From: Botrytis cinerea B05.10
Taxonomy: Eukaryota; Ascomycota; Leotiomycetes; Helotiales; Sclerotiniaceae
Length of the DNA: 64,000 nucleotides
Assembly: GCF_000143535.2 (NCBI RefSeq)
Contig: NC_037314.1
Span: 2,852,001-2,916,000, forward strand
Direction: 5' to 3'
Shown here: piece after piece, positions 32,574-44,900 of the stretch
How positions within the stretch are numbered: the first letter of the stretch is position 1
Layout: every line of letters starts with the position of its first letter
Program-made: the position numbers and the translations under genes
The notes under the pieces: generated by a model
Told to the model about the DNA's origin: nothing
Seen by the model: the letters and a program-made list of their open reading frames with translations, nothing else
Database searches by the model: none

Positions 32574-34636
32574 ATGAAGTCTTCACTCTTTTACAGCATT
32601 GTTTCTCTTAATGCTAGTCTAGTTGCCGCTACAAATGCTCGCAGATATGATAATGGCACTTCTTCAACAGCACTCTTTGACTTTGAGACTATTCAATTGA
32701 AGACTTCAGATCTCGCACAACTCAATGCTTCCATGCAAGCGCTTTTCACATTTGGGAATGCTTCTTCGGTAGATGCATCAAGCATTGCTTCTTCGAGATC
32801 GGCGTGTAAAGTCTTTCCTGGAGATGCGGCTTGGCCTGCAGATGATGTTTGGGATATCTTTAATGACCTACTTGGTGGTGGATTGATTAAAACTATACCG
32901 ATCGCATCAAGCTGTTATAATGGTTGGAGTTATGTGAGTCTTTTTTGTACTTAAAATCCTCAAACCAGGTGGAGTGTATCATGCGATTCTCCAAACGAAC
33001 GTCGTCTTCAATGTCCAAATCTACCTTGAAAATTACTTACTTGACCAAACTGATCCTTTGAAAGATATGATGCTAATCAATTGCATAGAACGCAGATACA
33101 TGTGCCTTTGTCACAGATAATTGGACTAACTCTACCATGCACGAGGAGGACCCCACATCCATGATGTCCCCAATATATCAAGGTCTAACCTGCATGCCTA
33201 CCACCGACCCAACGGCAACCTGCACACTTGGCGGTTACCCCGCTTACGCAGTCAATGCCACAAACGTCGCACAAATACAACTTGCCGTCAATTTTGCAAG
33301 GAATACTGGTATCAGATTCGTGGTCAAGAATACAGGACATGAGTTCTCTGGTAAATCCGGTGGAGCAGGTGCTTTGAGCGTTTGGACTCATTGGTTACAA
33401 GATATCAGATATGAGGGTGCTGAATTTACCGATGCGGACTTTCCTTACACTGGACCCGCCTTCACATCTGGAAGTGGTGTTGTTGGCGTAGATATTATGA
33501 AAGCAGCGAGCGAGCAGGGAATGGTTGTCGTTGGCGGCGAAGCAAGGGATGTTGGGGTTCTAGGAGGTTACATTCAAGGTGGAGGACATGGTCCTATGAC
33601 TTCAGTATATGGTCTCGCTGCAGATCAGGTCATCTCTGCTCGTATTATTACAGCCGATGGACGATTTGTCACTGCATCCTCAACTGAAAATACCGACCTT
33701 TTCTGGGCTTTACGTGGGGGTGGTCCCGCATCATGGGGTGTGGCGACATCTCTCACAATCAAAGCTTACCCAACGACTCCCGTCACAGTCGTCACCTTCA
33801 CATTCGCCTCTGGTGGCAATGTTACCGATGATGCTTTCTGGCTCGGTGTCCGTGCTTATTGGGAGAGCTTTATTACCTTCAACAAAGCCGGAATCTACAG
33901 CTATTTCTTTGTTTTTCCTCCTGCAGCTTTCGGAGTGGATTATTTCATCATGTCCCCATTCTGGGCTCCAAATCACACACAAGCTGAAACCGAAGCCTTG
34001 TTGGCACCTTGGTTCGGAAAACTCACTGCGCTCGGCATAGACTTTACACCAGTATACAATACCTATGATACACTATACGAAGGATGGGATGCATCTTTTG
34101 CTCAAGAAACCGTCGGTTCCGATGACGCTATTGTTGGCTCCCGTCTCTTTCTACAAGAATATCTTGAGGATGAAGCAACATTCAACGCAACATTTGATGT
34201 TTGGTCAGGCTCCGCGAGAAACAATGCTTCATTGCTCGTGGGTTTCAATATCAATGCACCAAATGTCGCAGGAGTTGATAATGCTGTTTTGCCCGCTTGG
34301 AGGAATACCACTCTTCACACTATGCAAGGCACGTCATGGACGGATCCTACCAATTTTACCACTATGGCTTCCGCCCGGGCCAAGCTTAGCGAACTCCAAC
34401 TTGCGTGGAAAGCTGTTACCCCAGGCACGGGAGCATATCTTGGAGAATGCGATATTGAGGAGGTAGATTGGCAACACAATTTCTATGGTGTAAATTACGA
34501 TAGATTGTTGAGTATTAAGCACGCGACTGATCCATGGTCATTATTCTGGACCAAGACTGGCGTTGGAAGTGAAGTTGCTAGTGTGGTTAGCAATGATGCT
34601 ATTCCAGATGAGAATGGAAAATTATGTTGGAATTAG
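32574..34636 (+). CDS. Secreted FAD-linked oxidoreductase (PCMH/BBE family)
   Basis: Exons 32574-32933 and 33089-34636 encode 635 residues. The 155-nt intron is long for this window but has a GTGAGT donor and a GCTAAT branch. A signal peptide covers about residues 1-19. The FAD-binding PCMH domain spans roughly 150-350 and contains GHEFSGKSGG, where H204 is the expected covalent 8-alpha-histidyl flavin site. A GGGHGP segment follows near 282; it lacks the cysteine used for bicovalent attachment in berberine-bridge enzymes. The BBE C-terminal motif (WQHNFYGVNYDRLLSIK, then DP and W) is intact. Many N-glycosylation sites fit secretion. Relatives oxidise sugars, aromatic alcohols or secondary metabolites; the substrate is unknown. 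Confidence 0.9.
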
Positions 34637-35516
34637 ATACATGTTAATAAATAAGGCACGAGTCTAGAATCAAAAGGCAAATGATTTTGTCAATATGACG
34701 GTTGATGGGTAACTTCGTAGATTAATGGTACACATACTAATGAACTTTGATGGTCTTCATTATATGCTCTAATGTAAAGGCTCTGAAGCCTCAAAGCATA
34801 AAAGCTTTCACGCCATATTTTTTGAATAGAGGATGTGTATATACGGATAGTCGAATCAGAAGGGATAAGCCACGGGGTGATTTTCAAGTATATTTTCACC
34901 CTCCGCTGTACTCAGAGCTACAATGAACATTTTCTCACCACAAATTAAAGACGACTAGGTTGAAAAATCGCCATTGCAGATTCCTCATTTGTTTCAAATA
35001 AATAGCCACATCTCGCAGCATAGGCTAGCGAGAGGAACACTCAACCCCTACTTCGCTCGTTAGAAGATTCTGGACTTTGGAGTTCTTTTCTTTGACCATG
35101 AAGTTTGTGGAAGTATCTGTTCACTTCGAGTTTCATGATAAACTGATCTGGTGTCGCAAAATCCACAGTCAGTTTGCTAGCATAGAATAAACAAGCTTCT
35201 ACGATACCACAAAGTGGGTGTTGTAGTTGCCGAAAATATCGTCCTATTATTGATTCAGTTCGTCTCTAGCCTTGAAACATATGCGGATTCTTCACGTATC
35301 TTGTTGATAGATCGATTTCATTCCATGCTTAAGACATAGTGTCTATTCTTTACTATAGATAGGTATAAGAAAGGATGGTTTCCAGTGAAGTATCGTCGAG
35401 TCAACGTTTTCATTCATCCCAAGTACGTCGACGAAGCCTGTACAAAGCACTTGACAAATTTCGCAACAGTATCTACCGAATCTCTTACCTCACATCGAAC
35501 ATTATCCCAAGCAAAA
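34637..35516. other. Intergenic, nothing recognised
   Basis: About 880 bases between two plus-strand genes. It holds the 3' region of the oxidase and the promoter of the PARP-like gene. A possible upstream ATG at 35385 would extend the PARP-like protein by 44 residues, but 35517 has the better context. Confidence 0.45.
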
Positions 35517-36819
35517 ATGGCTCCAGCACCTAGTCTTAGCAATGTATCAAATACCATGACCACCACAAAGAAAACACTTATTCGCAAGCTCGCCGCTTCC
35601 AAGGTCAACTTTAATCGCCAGTCTTTGAAGCCTATCCTTCAAGCCGTTTACGCACTCTATCAAATCGGATACCTGAAACTAGGGATGGCTCTTGATTCGA
35701 TTCTCATCAATACCATTGCAGTATGGTGGAAAATGACGGGAGCAGAATTACACGAAACGGTCAAGAATGAAAAGCTGATTCATGACAGTAAAGGATTGAC
35801 AAGAATAGATTGCATAATTTGTTGTTGAAAGACGTGTAAGCTATGAGAGTTTCGTAGGAGAATGGAGGTTTCTCACTACTTTTTGACAACGCTAATTCGA
35901 TTTTAGCGTTTGGATATGGAATAACAAGGAAGGAAAGAACGACGCTGACGATATTCCAATTCCCAGATCCACCTTGGAGATTTCTGCTGCCATCAAATTG
36001 AATCCTCAAGTCTTCGATTTACTTCTTAGTTCAGTTTATGCCGATACTATACTACGAAATGACGATCAGATGCGTTGTTCTGGCTCCCTCGAATCCACAA
36101 CTCTTGACGATTTTATGGAGGGATTTTCCGAGAATTTTGCAAATATGGGATCCAAGCGGAGGATAGCAGAGACTTTAGACAAAGCACCTGGGTGCTTGAA
36201 ACTCGTGAAGCATCTCTCTGAGAACTATGGAGAATACTTGATCCCAGCGAATAGTAAGCAAACGGTGTCCGGATTTCCAGATTCTGTCCGTCAGTTTGTG
36301 GTTACTAAAACACCAAAGCACTCTCCTGGTGTATCCCAGAAGCCCAATGATGAGAACACAGGACCGATGGTGCTCTTCCATGGCACGAGTCTGTCATATC
36401 TACCAGGTATTCTTTTGAACGGTCTAAAAGCGAAAAGCGAAGAGATTGATGACATGGTTTCTACTCTCTTCATGGCAGAGGAGCCTGCTAGTTCCTACTA
36501 TTACGTGAGATATCGAGCCATTGAGTCATTGTGGAAACCAGATCTTTACTCAAATTGCGGGGTGCTCTTAGCGTGTGAGCTTTCGCGGACGAGAAAACCA
36601 AATTGGGATTATGAAACACATCATGACGGCGATGTCAAGATTTGTAGACCCCAACCAATCCACATCTTTGGCCCCAAAGATACCGGGTCGATCAAAGTAA
36701 GATATGTATTTATTCTTCCATATGGTGTTTCCAGTGAGTACCTGTTGGCTCCTACACTTTCGACCATGAAGCCTTTGATGTTAAAAGCTTTCAAGTCAAA
36801 AATATTCCAGCGAATTTGA
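35517..36819 (+). pseudogene. PARP-like ADP-ribosyltransferase-fold gene with an apparent frameshift
   Basis: The ATG at 35517 (CAAAAATGGC) opens a frame of helical protein running to about 35795. The reading then appears to move by one frame to a segment (NRLHNLLLKDV) that ends at a GTAAGC donor at 35836 and joins in phase to exon 35907-36819. That exon encodes VWIWNNKEGK and about 300 further residues. The C-terminal part resembles a PARP catalytic domain. It has HGT of the H-Y-x triad (LFHGTSLSYL), F-M-A-EEPASSYYY matching the nicotinamide-pocket strand and helix, GVLLACE, and a final SIKVRYVFIL strand. The acidic third triad position seems to be non-acidic, as in mono-ADP-ribosyltransferases. 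No virus or toxin relation is indicated. Either a one-base deletion near 35785-35803 or an unusual 44-nt intron (35760-35803) explains the break. Confidence 0.55.
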
Positions 36820-37871
36820 GCAGATGAATTTGACAAACTTCAAACGGATTACGTGCTGCCCAGGCCAATATTTGAGAAAACTTGGACTTCAAGAACTACT
36901 TCTTCTTAGAAATAATATGTTATACGTACATAGATAGATAGATTTTGTTCTCCATTGCATACAGTTAGTTAATCATTCAAATCGTCTCCATCGCATTACA
37001 TCTGTCTCGTGATTCATACAACGTAGACCCTTACAGTAAAACCACAAAAAGTGCCCACCAGCTGGTCCAATACTCTGGAATGTAGTCTAAGAATTAAAGT
37101 TTCTGGGAGGTTCAATTCTTTGTGCATATTGGAATGCTTTTCGAGGCTGAGATAATCCCAATATATCATTCCAAACAACCAAACACCGTAAATCCTTTAG
37201 CATTTAACTCTACCACGTCCGCTACCTCCGCCGCCTCCATTTTTAAGCATCAGCAGCCTCGGGCTGCAGCTTTGAGGTATAACCAGCCCCTCAGATTCGA
37301 TAAAATCTACATCAAAAGACGATCACACAGGCATCATCCGGCGAGATTCACCCACCATCTTGATATTGAGACATCAATACTAACCGAGTACCTATTCGGA
37401 ATCGAGATACGCCTAGTACTGAGACTGGCAAGATAACCTAACAAAAAGGCCTTGGGGTTACTTAACCTCTAGAGGCTATCGATGGATGATTATCCCAGAC
37501 CACACTGGCTTCTAGTAGTACTCCAGGCAGATCTTTGAAGTAAAGAGCAGCGAGCTAGCCAGCAAGTGGTCGCTTGAAGCAATAAACTAAAACCGTGATG
37601 TAATGGAAAGAGTCAAATATTATCATCCAACAATGTAGGTTGTTTTGGACAATAAGGTTCCGCCTAGAGCATGTCTGATGGTGTAGTTAATGTCACATCA
37701 GTTCATCATTGTCATATCCAAATGTGTTTGTAATGTGTTTTATTCTTTCTCCACCCAAAGACTAACGATGTAGTCCTGTTTTAAACGCCAAGTAATAAAC
37801 TCCATAAAATCAAATTTCCGTCCAGATGACTAGATTCAATGCTCATGATTCTCGTAAAACGTCATCTAAAA
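36820..37871. other. Intergenic between convergent genes
   Basis: About 1 kb between the PARP-like gene and IMP dehydrogenase, both ending here. A short TAGA tract lies at about 36935. The frame at 37122-37436 has no coding character. Nothing else was recognised. Confidence 0.5.
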
Positions 37872-39773
37872 TCATGCGTAGAGCTTCTTCTCGTAACTCT
37901 CCATGTTGACACCACCCTCAAGTTGAGCACTGGCAGTTCTCAATTCGAAACGTGTAGTACCGTTCTCAACAGCCTCGTGAAGAGCTTGAAGACTCATTTG
38001 TCCACAGTCTTGGAGAGAGTGCTTCAAACCCGCAGCGAGGTATGGAACAAACTTGGTGATAGAACTATAAAGTATTAGCATTGGGAAAGTAAAGTTGTGA
38101 ATAAAAATCATACCCTCTGTGTGCGACAGCACCAGATACACCCTGAGCAACGAGAACACTGTCACCCTCAGAGAAATATCTAGCGGTTCCAGCGTTGCTC
38201 TTCTGGCTATCCTTGGCACCAGCACCAGCCTTCTTATCTTGCATAGCATCGATGGAACCCATACCACGGTATGCCTTGACAAGCTTACCCTCACGACTGA
38301 CGAAAGAAGTACCTGGAGATTCGGTGGTACCAGCCAAGAGACCACCCATCATGATGGTAGTAGCACCAAGAGCAAGACCCTTGACGATGTGACCAACATT
38401 TTGGATACCACCATCAGCCATACATGGAACACCGAAGCGAGCAGCAAATGAAGCAACGTTGTAGACAGCGGCAGCTTGTGGTCTACCAACAGCCATGACC
38501 TCTTGAGTGATACAAGCACTTCCACTACCCATTCCAATTCTCAAACCATCAACACCAGCGGCAATCAATGAAGCAGCTTGCTCACGAGTAACGACGTTAC
38601 CTCCGATAACATCAAGATCAGGATATTTCTCCTTGATATACTTAACCATCTCGATTTGGTACATGCTGTTACCTTGACTGCTGTCAAGGATAACGATGTC
38701 CAATTGAGCATCGACCAACTTTTGAAGACGAATTTTATCTTCGGGTCTGGTACCGATAGCAGCAGCGCAGATCAATTGCTTGGAATCTGGAAGTTTAGAA
38801 GCTAATGGGTAATGGATGTTCTTGTTCAAATCAGATCGGGAGATCATAGAAACGAGGTTTCCGTCCTTGTCAACAATTGGAAGCTTTCCTTTCTTGGATT
38901 TTGCGAGAATGGCATTGGCCTCGATCAACTCAGTGCCGTAGGAAGCAGTGACCAAGTCTGTAACCATAACACTTGAGACGGAGGCGCTGTCATCTTCGAA
39001 TTGAATATCTCTGTTGGTAACGATACCGACGAGCTTGGAGCCCAATTTTCCGGTTTCTGTTTTTGCAGATATGTTAGCGGTTGCAAGATAGAATCAATCT
39101 TTTGAACAGCAGAGATGAAACACCAAAAATCATAAAAAGTAATTGTCTCCCCACGACCTTGCGGTCAATACGGATGAACGAAAGTTATTTGAATTATGTT
39201 TTAATAATCATGTGAAGGTTTGCAGGTAGGGGTAAAATAAGGAGAGAGGAAGTACGAACCTGTGACTGGATATCCTCCGAAACCCCACTTCTCCTTCAAA
39301 TCCTTAACTTCACCAACAGTTGCCTGTGGGCTAAGTACGACAGGGTCAAGGATGAAACCGTTTTCGTATCTCTTAACCTTTTGAACCATCTCGGCTTGCT
39401 CATCGGCAGAGCAGTTGTGGTGAATAACACCAAGACCACCTTGTAAAGCCATGTGAATGGCCATATCGTGCTCAGTGACAGTGTCCATAGGGGAAGAAAC
39501 GAAAGGAGTCTTGAGGGTAACGCGCTTGGTAACTGGAGAATCGAGCACGACCTCGGAAGCAGCAAATCCAATGTAACCTGGAAGAACCAAGAAGTCGTTG
39601 TAGGTCAAACCTCCATGCTTCTTGGAATCGATCAAATCGTTGATGCTGAGACCATCGCGAGATTCATACTCCTTGAGGATTTCGAGAGCCTTTGTGGCAT
39701 CCAAGACATCCTTAGCTGGGGCCAAGAAGTCGGAAGCAGATGGCTTGGAATCTCCGTTTGCTTGAGGAGACAT
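37872..39773 (-). CDS. Inosine-5'-monophosphate dehydrogenase
   Basis: Exons 39773-39260, 39056-38114 and 38064-37872 encode 549 residues. The enzyme converts IMP to XMP with NAD+, the committed step of guanine nucleotide synthesis, in the cytosol. The N-terminal barrel strand [13 protein letters not shown] is at about 75, and the CBS pair lies between about 135 and 250. The catalytic loop is GSACITQEV with the active cysteine near residue 353. The flap contains [10 protein letters not shown], and the C terminus has [10 protein letters not shown]. Length and order match fungal IMPDH of about 525-550 residues. The first intron is 203 nt, with an uncommon GTTCGT donor, and interrupts the codon after PVT. 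The start ATG (MSPQANGD) is favoured over an upstream in-frame codon. Confidence 0.97.
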
Positions 39774-41948
39774 TGTGTAGAGATATGGGTAGAGAGATGT
39801 GCGGGGAAAAGGTAGGAGGGGGATGAATTCCAATCAAGAATTCAAAGAAATGAGAAAAATTGGAAAAGATGACAAAGAGATAGTCGACCTTGAAGTACGA
39901 AGAATAGAAATTGAGGGTATTGATGAAATCAAATCTCTGGAATGAAAATGTACAGTCGACGGGTTGAAGTTTCCTTCTCCCAAGAGAAAAAAGAGAAAGG
40001 GAAAAAAAGAGAAGAGAAAAAATTATTATGAATGTGAAATATGCGGGGCGAAAATGACTGATTATTTGAGGAGCTAAGCCAATAATGGGTAAGCGGAATG
40101 TCGATAAGAGAGAGTCACGTGAAGATATGAAAAGTTCCATGCACGCCGAGATGAGTATGGGATGGGATTGAGCAATGAAAAGACTTCAGAAGCAATGGAT
40201 CTATCTGATCGAGGAAGTGATGGATGTATAATGACGCTCCGCTTGGCCACTGCCGTGGAGGCTTCTTCGCTCCGCTCTGGCAGCAGAGGGGGGTATTGTA
40301 TGTGGTGCGTGTGCGTATACACACATATATATGTACATATATATATACATACAAAACGTATGGTGATGGTATGTAGATGTAAAGCTGAATTGTAGTATTA
40401 TATGTAAAGTCAAGTGTGACTTGTGTGTGATGATCAGATACTGGTTCCAATCTTCCATACATGTGCATGTGAGCACAAATCTTAGGTAGCATCATTCAAT
40501 GCTGCTACTTGGCGGGCACGTGAGAGTGCAAGACAAGAGGCAGGACCAGAGCGCGGAGGAAAAAGGTAAAGCCGATCCGAGACCACAGCACAGCACAACA
40601 GATTCTACTGGGTACATGGATTTGTGCTCCGCGCGTGGAACGCTGATTGGTTCGCTGAGACACTCTTCTCTGTGTTGTCAAGCGCCCTCAGCCACTCAAC
40701 CTCTTTTGCTGGAGCAACCGAGCCGAACCGTGCAGCAGCAAGAATTGCATGTAAACAAAAATTAACCCTGCGTTTGATCCAGAAGCAGCAATTTGTGGCC
40801 GCAAAAAACCCTATTTCAACAGTGAGGCATGAAATGGCTGGCTCGGTGGATGATGGATTGTGCGGTGCCTGATGAATGATGATGATGTGAACAATACCCA
40901 CTCCCGGCACTGTACAAGGACGCAGGAAGTTACTTACGAAGTGTTCCACTTCCACTTCCACTTCCACTCCCACTCCCACCCACGCATCAACAAATGGAAA
41001 TTCACGTCTTTTTTCCCCAGCCCCAGCCCCTCACTTCACTTCCCTCCCTCATCATTTTCAACCTTCACTCCTCTTCGCTCTTTGCTCTTCGCTCTTCACT
41101 CTTCGCTCTCCGCTCTTTACTCTTCTAGATCCATCTAAACATCGAATCGAAACCACCTTCATCCCTCCTTTGATCCCGCCTTCCCAGTCTAAATATCGCC
41201 GAACGCAAGACTTTGGGCTGGGCATTTGTATCATTGATTCCACCGTCGTCCTATCAGATCAATTACACCTTGCATCCATCATCCCTTCCGCTTCTTCTAT
41301 CAGTTCGATAACGATACCACATATACCCAACGACCACAAACCCGTCGCTCCACACATCAACATAAACAACAACAACAATACTCCTTCGTATACCCTACCG
41401 AAATATCACTTCTCTCACTTCTGCTATCACTTCTTGCAGCTTGCTTGTCTGTTGAAATAATCTTAATATGGGATGCTGATGGCCTGAGAGAAACGACCTT
41501 TCGCATTCCACATTCCTCCACCTTCAATTTTTCTTGTAATAGCGAGCTATAGGGATTACCTTGGATTACGACACACCATTTTGGACATTTGGATACCCAC
41601 ACGTATTCATACGTCCTTCGTAAGTGAAAAAGAAGTCGATACCAACCGTTCTTTAGTTGCCATCCGCTGCGCCGGACGCCATTGTCTGAGACGGGTGTAA
41701 AACAATAAATATTGGAGGGGGAACGGAACTTCACCATCACTGCACTGCGTATACCCACCACGATTATCTCTCTTACCTGCACACCTCGAAAGAAACTCCG
41801 CGCAGCCTACGAGGCAACTCGGATACCGCATGCGACATACTCTTGAAGATATTTAGTGAATGATCGGCGATTTGGAGAACCTTCTGCGCCTACTTTTCCT
41901 TCGCCGTTCGGTGCGCCTTAAATCAATACTTCTCGTCCGATTGCCGTA
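39774..41948. other. Divergent promoter region of IMPDH and IQGAP with simple repeats
   Basis: About 2.2 kb. A TA/CA dinucleotide-rich microsatellite lies at about 40305-40360. CCACTT hexamers lie at about 40944-40980 and a CT-rich heptamer array at 41073-41121 (separate entry). Pyrimidine-rich DNA from 41000 to 41450 and CAACAA-type runs near 41360 look like a long IQGAP leader. No extra gene is seen. A minus-strand frame at 41357-41782 is random in character. Confidence 0.6.
41073..41121 (+). repeat. Seven-copy CTTCGCT-type heptamer array
   Basis: Successive heptamers read CTTCGCT, CTTTGCT, CTTCGCT, CTTCACT, CTTCGCT, CTCCGCT, CTTTACT. They lie about 830-880 bases upstream of the IQGAP start, inside a pyrimidine-rich tract. 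This is likely a slippage-prone promoter or leader microsatellite. Confidence 0.75.
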
Positions 41949-44900
41949 ATGTCGTACCGTCATTTGTTACGCCAAACACAAACCGACCCTGTGATAACGG
42001 GCAATTCGAATACGACAAAGAGGGCACCTTCGAACGCATCAACAGCATCGAGTGGCTATTCAAATTCATCTAGCATTTATGAATCAAGTGGCACAAGCAT
42101 ACTGTCTTCAACGACATCGAGTGAGTACGGAAGTCGTAGGAGAGGTTTGAGTGAAGCCGCCGGAATGTACAGTTCTTCAGAAAATCGCAACGGGAAAGGA
42201 AGCATGGAATCGAGTCCGGATAGTGCATACAGGAATGCCAGAAAATCTTTGCGGCCACTCCCTCAACCTCCAGGTCAAAGTCCACCGGAAAGAGACAAAA
42301 CCCCAGCCCAGCACAATCGCGGAAAGAGCATTGATGTGATCAGAAGTAATTTCCAGCCACATTCACGAACACAAAGCGTAGACGTGCAGAAGGCATCTAT
42401 TAAAAACCACAATCGCGGGAAGAGTATAGATGTATCCAAATTAACATTATTTGAGTCTCCTGCCCAATCGCCCGTAAGCCCCGCAACAAGTCCGACTCGC
42501 AGTCCGACACGCCGTCCGCCTATGGTTCGCCCCAATTCCATGTTGTTGAGTCGTTCCGATTCAATCAGTGTTGGAGCAGGAGCTCTTTCAAAGCTTGGCC
42601 CACTGCACACGCATTCACCTCTCACGAGACCCGAGCTACAAAGTTTCGAACGATCCTCGACAAGTCAACTTCGAACCCTCTCAAAGTTCGCGCAATCCGC
42701 CACTCCCGACGATTTTACCATTACGTCACCGGAACAAGAGGTAGCAGGCTTGCAGGGAAGACGTAGACTGCAGCGCAGCGCGATTTCGAAGGACAAAAAT
42801 GGCACCTTGAATAAATCTATCGGTGGCTATGGCTGGGAAGGTAGAAATTGGATGGACAAACAGAGACAATTTCTACAGGCTTATGAGTATCTTTGTCATA
42901 TTGGAGAAGCGAAGGAATGGATTGAAGATATTTTGAAGCGAGAAATTCCTCCAACTGTACAACTTGAACAGACCTTGAGAGACGGGGTCACATTAGCGGA
43001 GGTGGTGGAGGCTATCAACCCGGAGCAGCGCATACGGATATTTAGGAATCCCAAACTGCAAGCTCGGCATTGGGACAATATCGCTCAGTTCTTCCGATTT
43101 CTGGATGAAGTACAACTCCCCGAGCTTTTTCGATTCGAACTTATCGATTTATACGAGAAGAAAAATATTCCTAAAGTCATTTATTGTATACACGCTCTGA
43201 GTTGGCTGCTATTCAGGAAGGGAATTGTGGACTTTCGAATTGGCAATCTCGTTGGTCAACTGGAATTTGAAGATCATGAATTGGAAGAAATGCAGAAAGG
43301 ATTGGATAAAGCTGGAGTCAGCATGCCGAGTTTTGGGAATATGGGAGCGGATTTTGGAGTTCCAGAACCAGAGCCTGAGCCTGAGCCAGTGGAAACCGAG
43401 GACGAGCGAATCGATCGAGAGCTTGGTGAGAACGAAGCTATAGTCGTAGAGCTACAGGCACAAATACGGGGAGCTTGTATGCGAATGCATCTAGGAAGGA
43501 CAATGCAAGGACTTTGGGACACCGAAGACTGGCTCATTGAGCTTCAATCGATGATTCGTGGGGACTTTACTCGACAAATCGTGGAGTATCGTTTGAATAT
43601 GAAACGTTTCGCGGTGACCCTACAAAGTCATGCACGTGGATTTTTAGTACGAAAGAACCAATCGAGCCAAGAGAAATTTTGGAAAAGCCGCGAAGTAGAT
43701 GTACAGAAGATTCAAAGCTTATTCAGGGCCAAGAAGGTTGGACAACAGGTCCGAGAAGAGGTATGCATGATGCGATCCGCTTTGCAGCAGTCAGAATTTG
43801 TTGTCAAAGATTTTCAGTCAAGCATTCGTGGATTTCTTGCTCGGAAAGTTTTGGTGGCTCAGCAGAAGGAAACCGAATCTATACATGTGTCGGCCCCAGT
43901 ACTGAATCTGCAAGCTGCGGTCAGGGGTATGCTTGTGAGAAAGAAAATGATGGAGCAAGAAGAAGACATGTCATCTCTTACTGTGTCAACCCCAGTGTCA
44001 GATCTGCAATCTGCAATGAGGGGCATGATTGTGCGACAGAAGATTTCGGCACAACAAGAAGAGATGAACTCTCTCACTGTATCAACCCAAGTTTCAGATC
44101 TGCAGTCTGCAGTGAGGGGCATGATCTTGAGACAGAAGATTTCGGTACAACAAGAAGAGATGAACTCTTTTACCGTATCAGCCTCGGTTTCAGATCTGCA
44201 AGCAGCAATGAGGGGAATGCTTGTGAGAAAGAAGTTGGTAGCTCAAGAAACAGAAACATCATCCAAAGCTGTGTCAACTCCAGTCTTAAATCTGCAGGCT
44301 GCAATGAGAGGAATGATTCTCAGAAAAAACATTGCAGAAGACCAAGAAGATCTTTATCGCGAAGAACCTTCAATTACAGCGATTCAAGGGTTTGCGAGGG
44401 CCTTGCTAACAAGAAATCAGATCTCTCAACAGCAGGAAGCATTGCATGCTTGTACACCCATCTGGGAGAAGCTTCAAGCAATTACCAGGGCGGGTGCTCT
44501 TAGACTCGAAGTATTTGATACACAACAAGCTTTGAAGAGTCATTCTGAAAGCATATCAAATCTCCAAGCCTTTCTTCGTGCTGGCGCAGTTCGCCGCGAT
44601 GTCACAGAGACTTTGTCAGGTTTAGAAGAAGACGAATCATCAATAGTAGAACTTCAAAGCTTAATTCGTGCTATGCTTGTTCGACGCTCAATTGAGGATG
44701 ATTATGACATTCTTGTCACAGAGTACTCGGCAATCACAGACCTGCAATCTATGATAAGAGCTGGTATGGTCAGACAGAAAACGGAAATGATCTTGGATGA
44801 TCTTCAGGCGAATGAAGAAGAAATCATACACCTTCAGGCCTTGTCACGTGCTGTACTACTTCGTAACGATATCGAAGGGGTGTTGGGAGAATTGGAAGCC

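Noticed and set aside
43679..44503. Plus-strand frame of 274 codons inside the IQGAP gene
   Set aside because: It is a shadow of the repeated IQ region in another frame and shows no domain.
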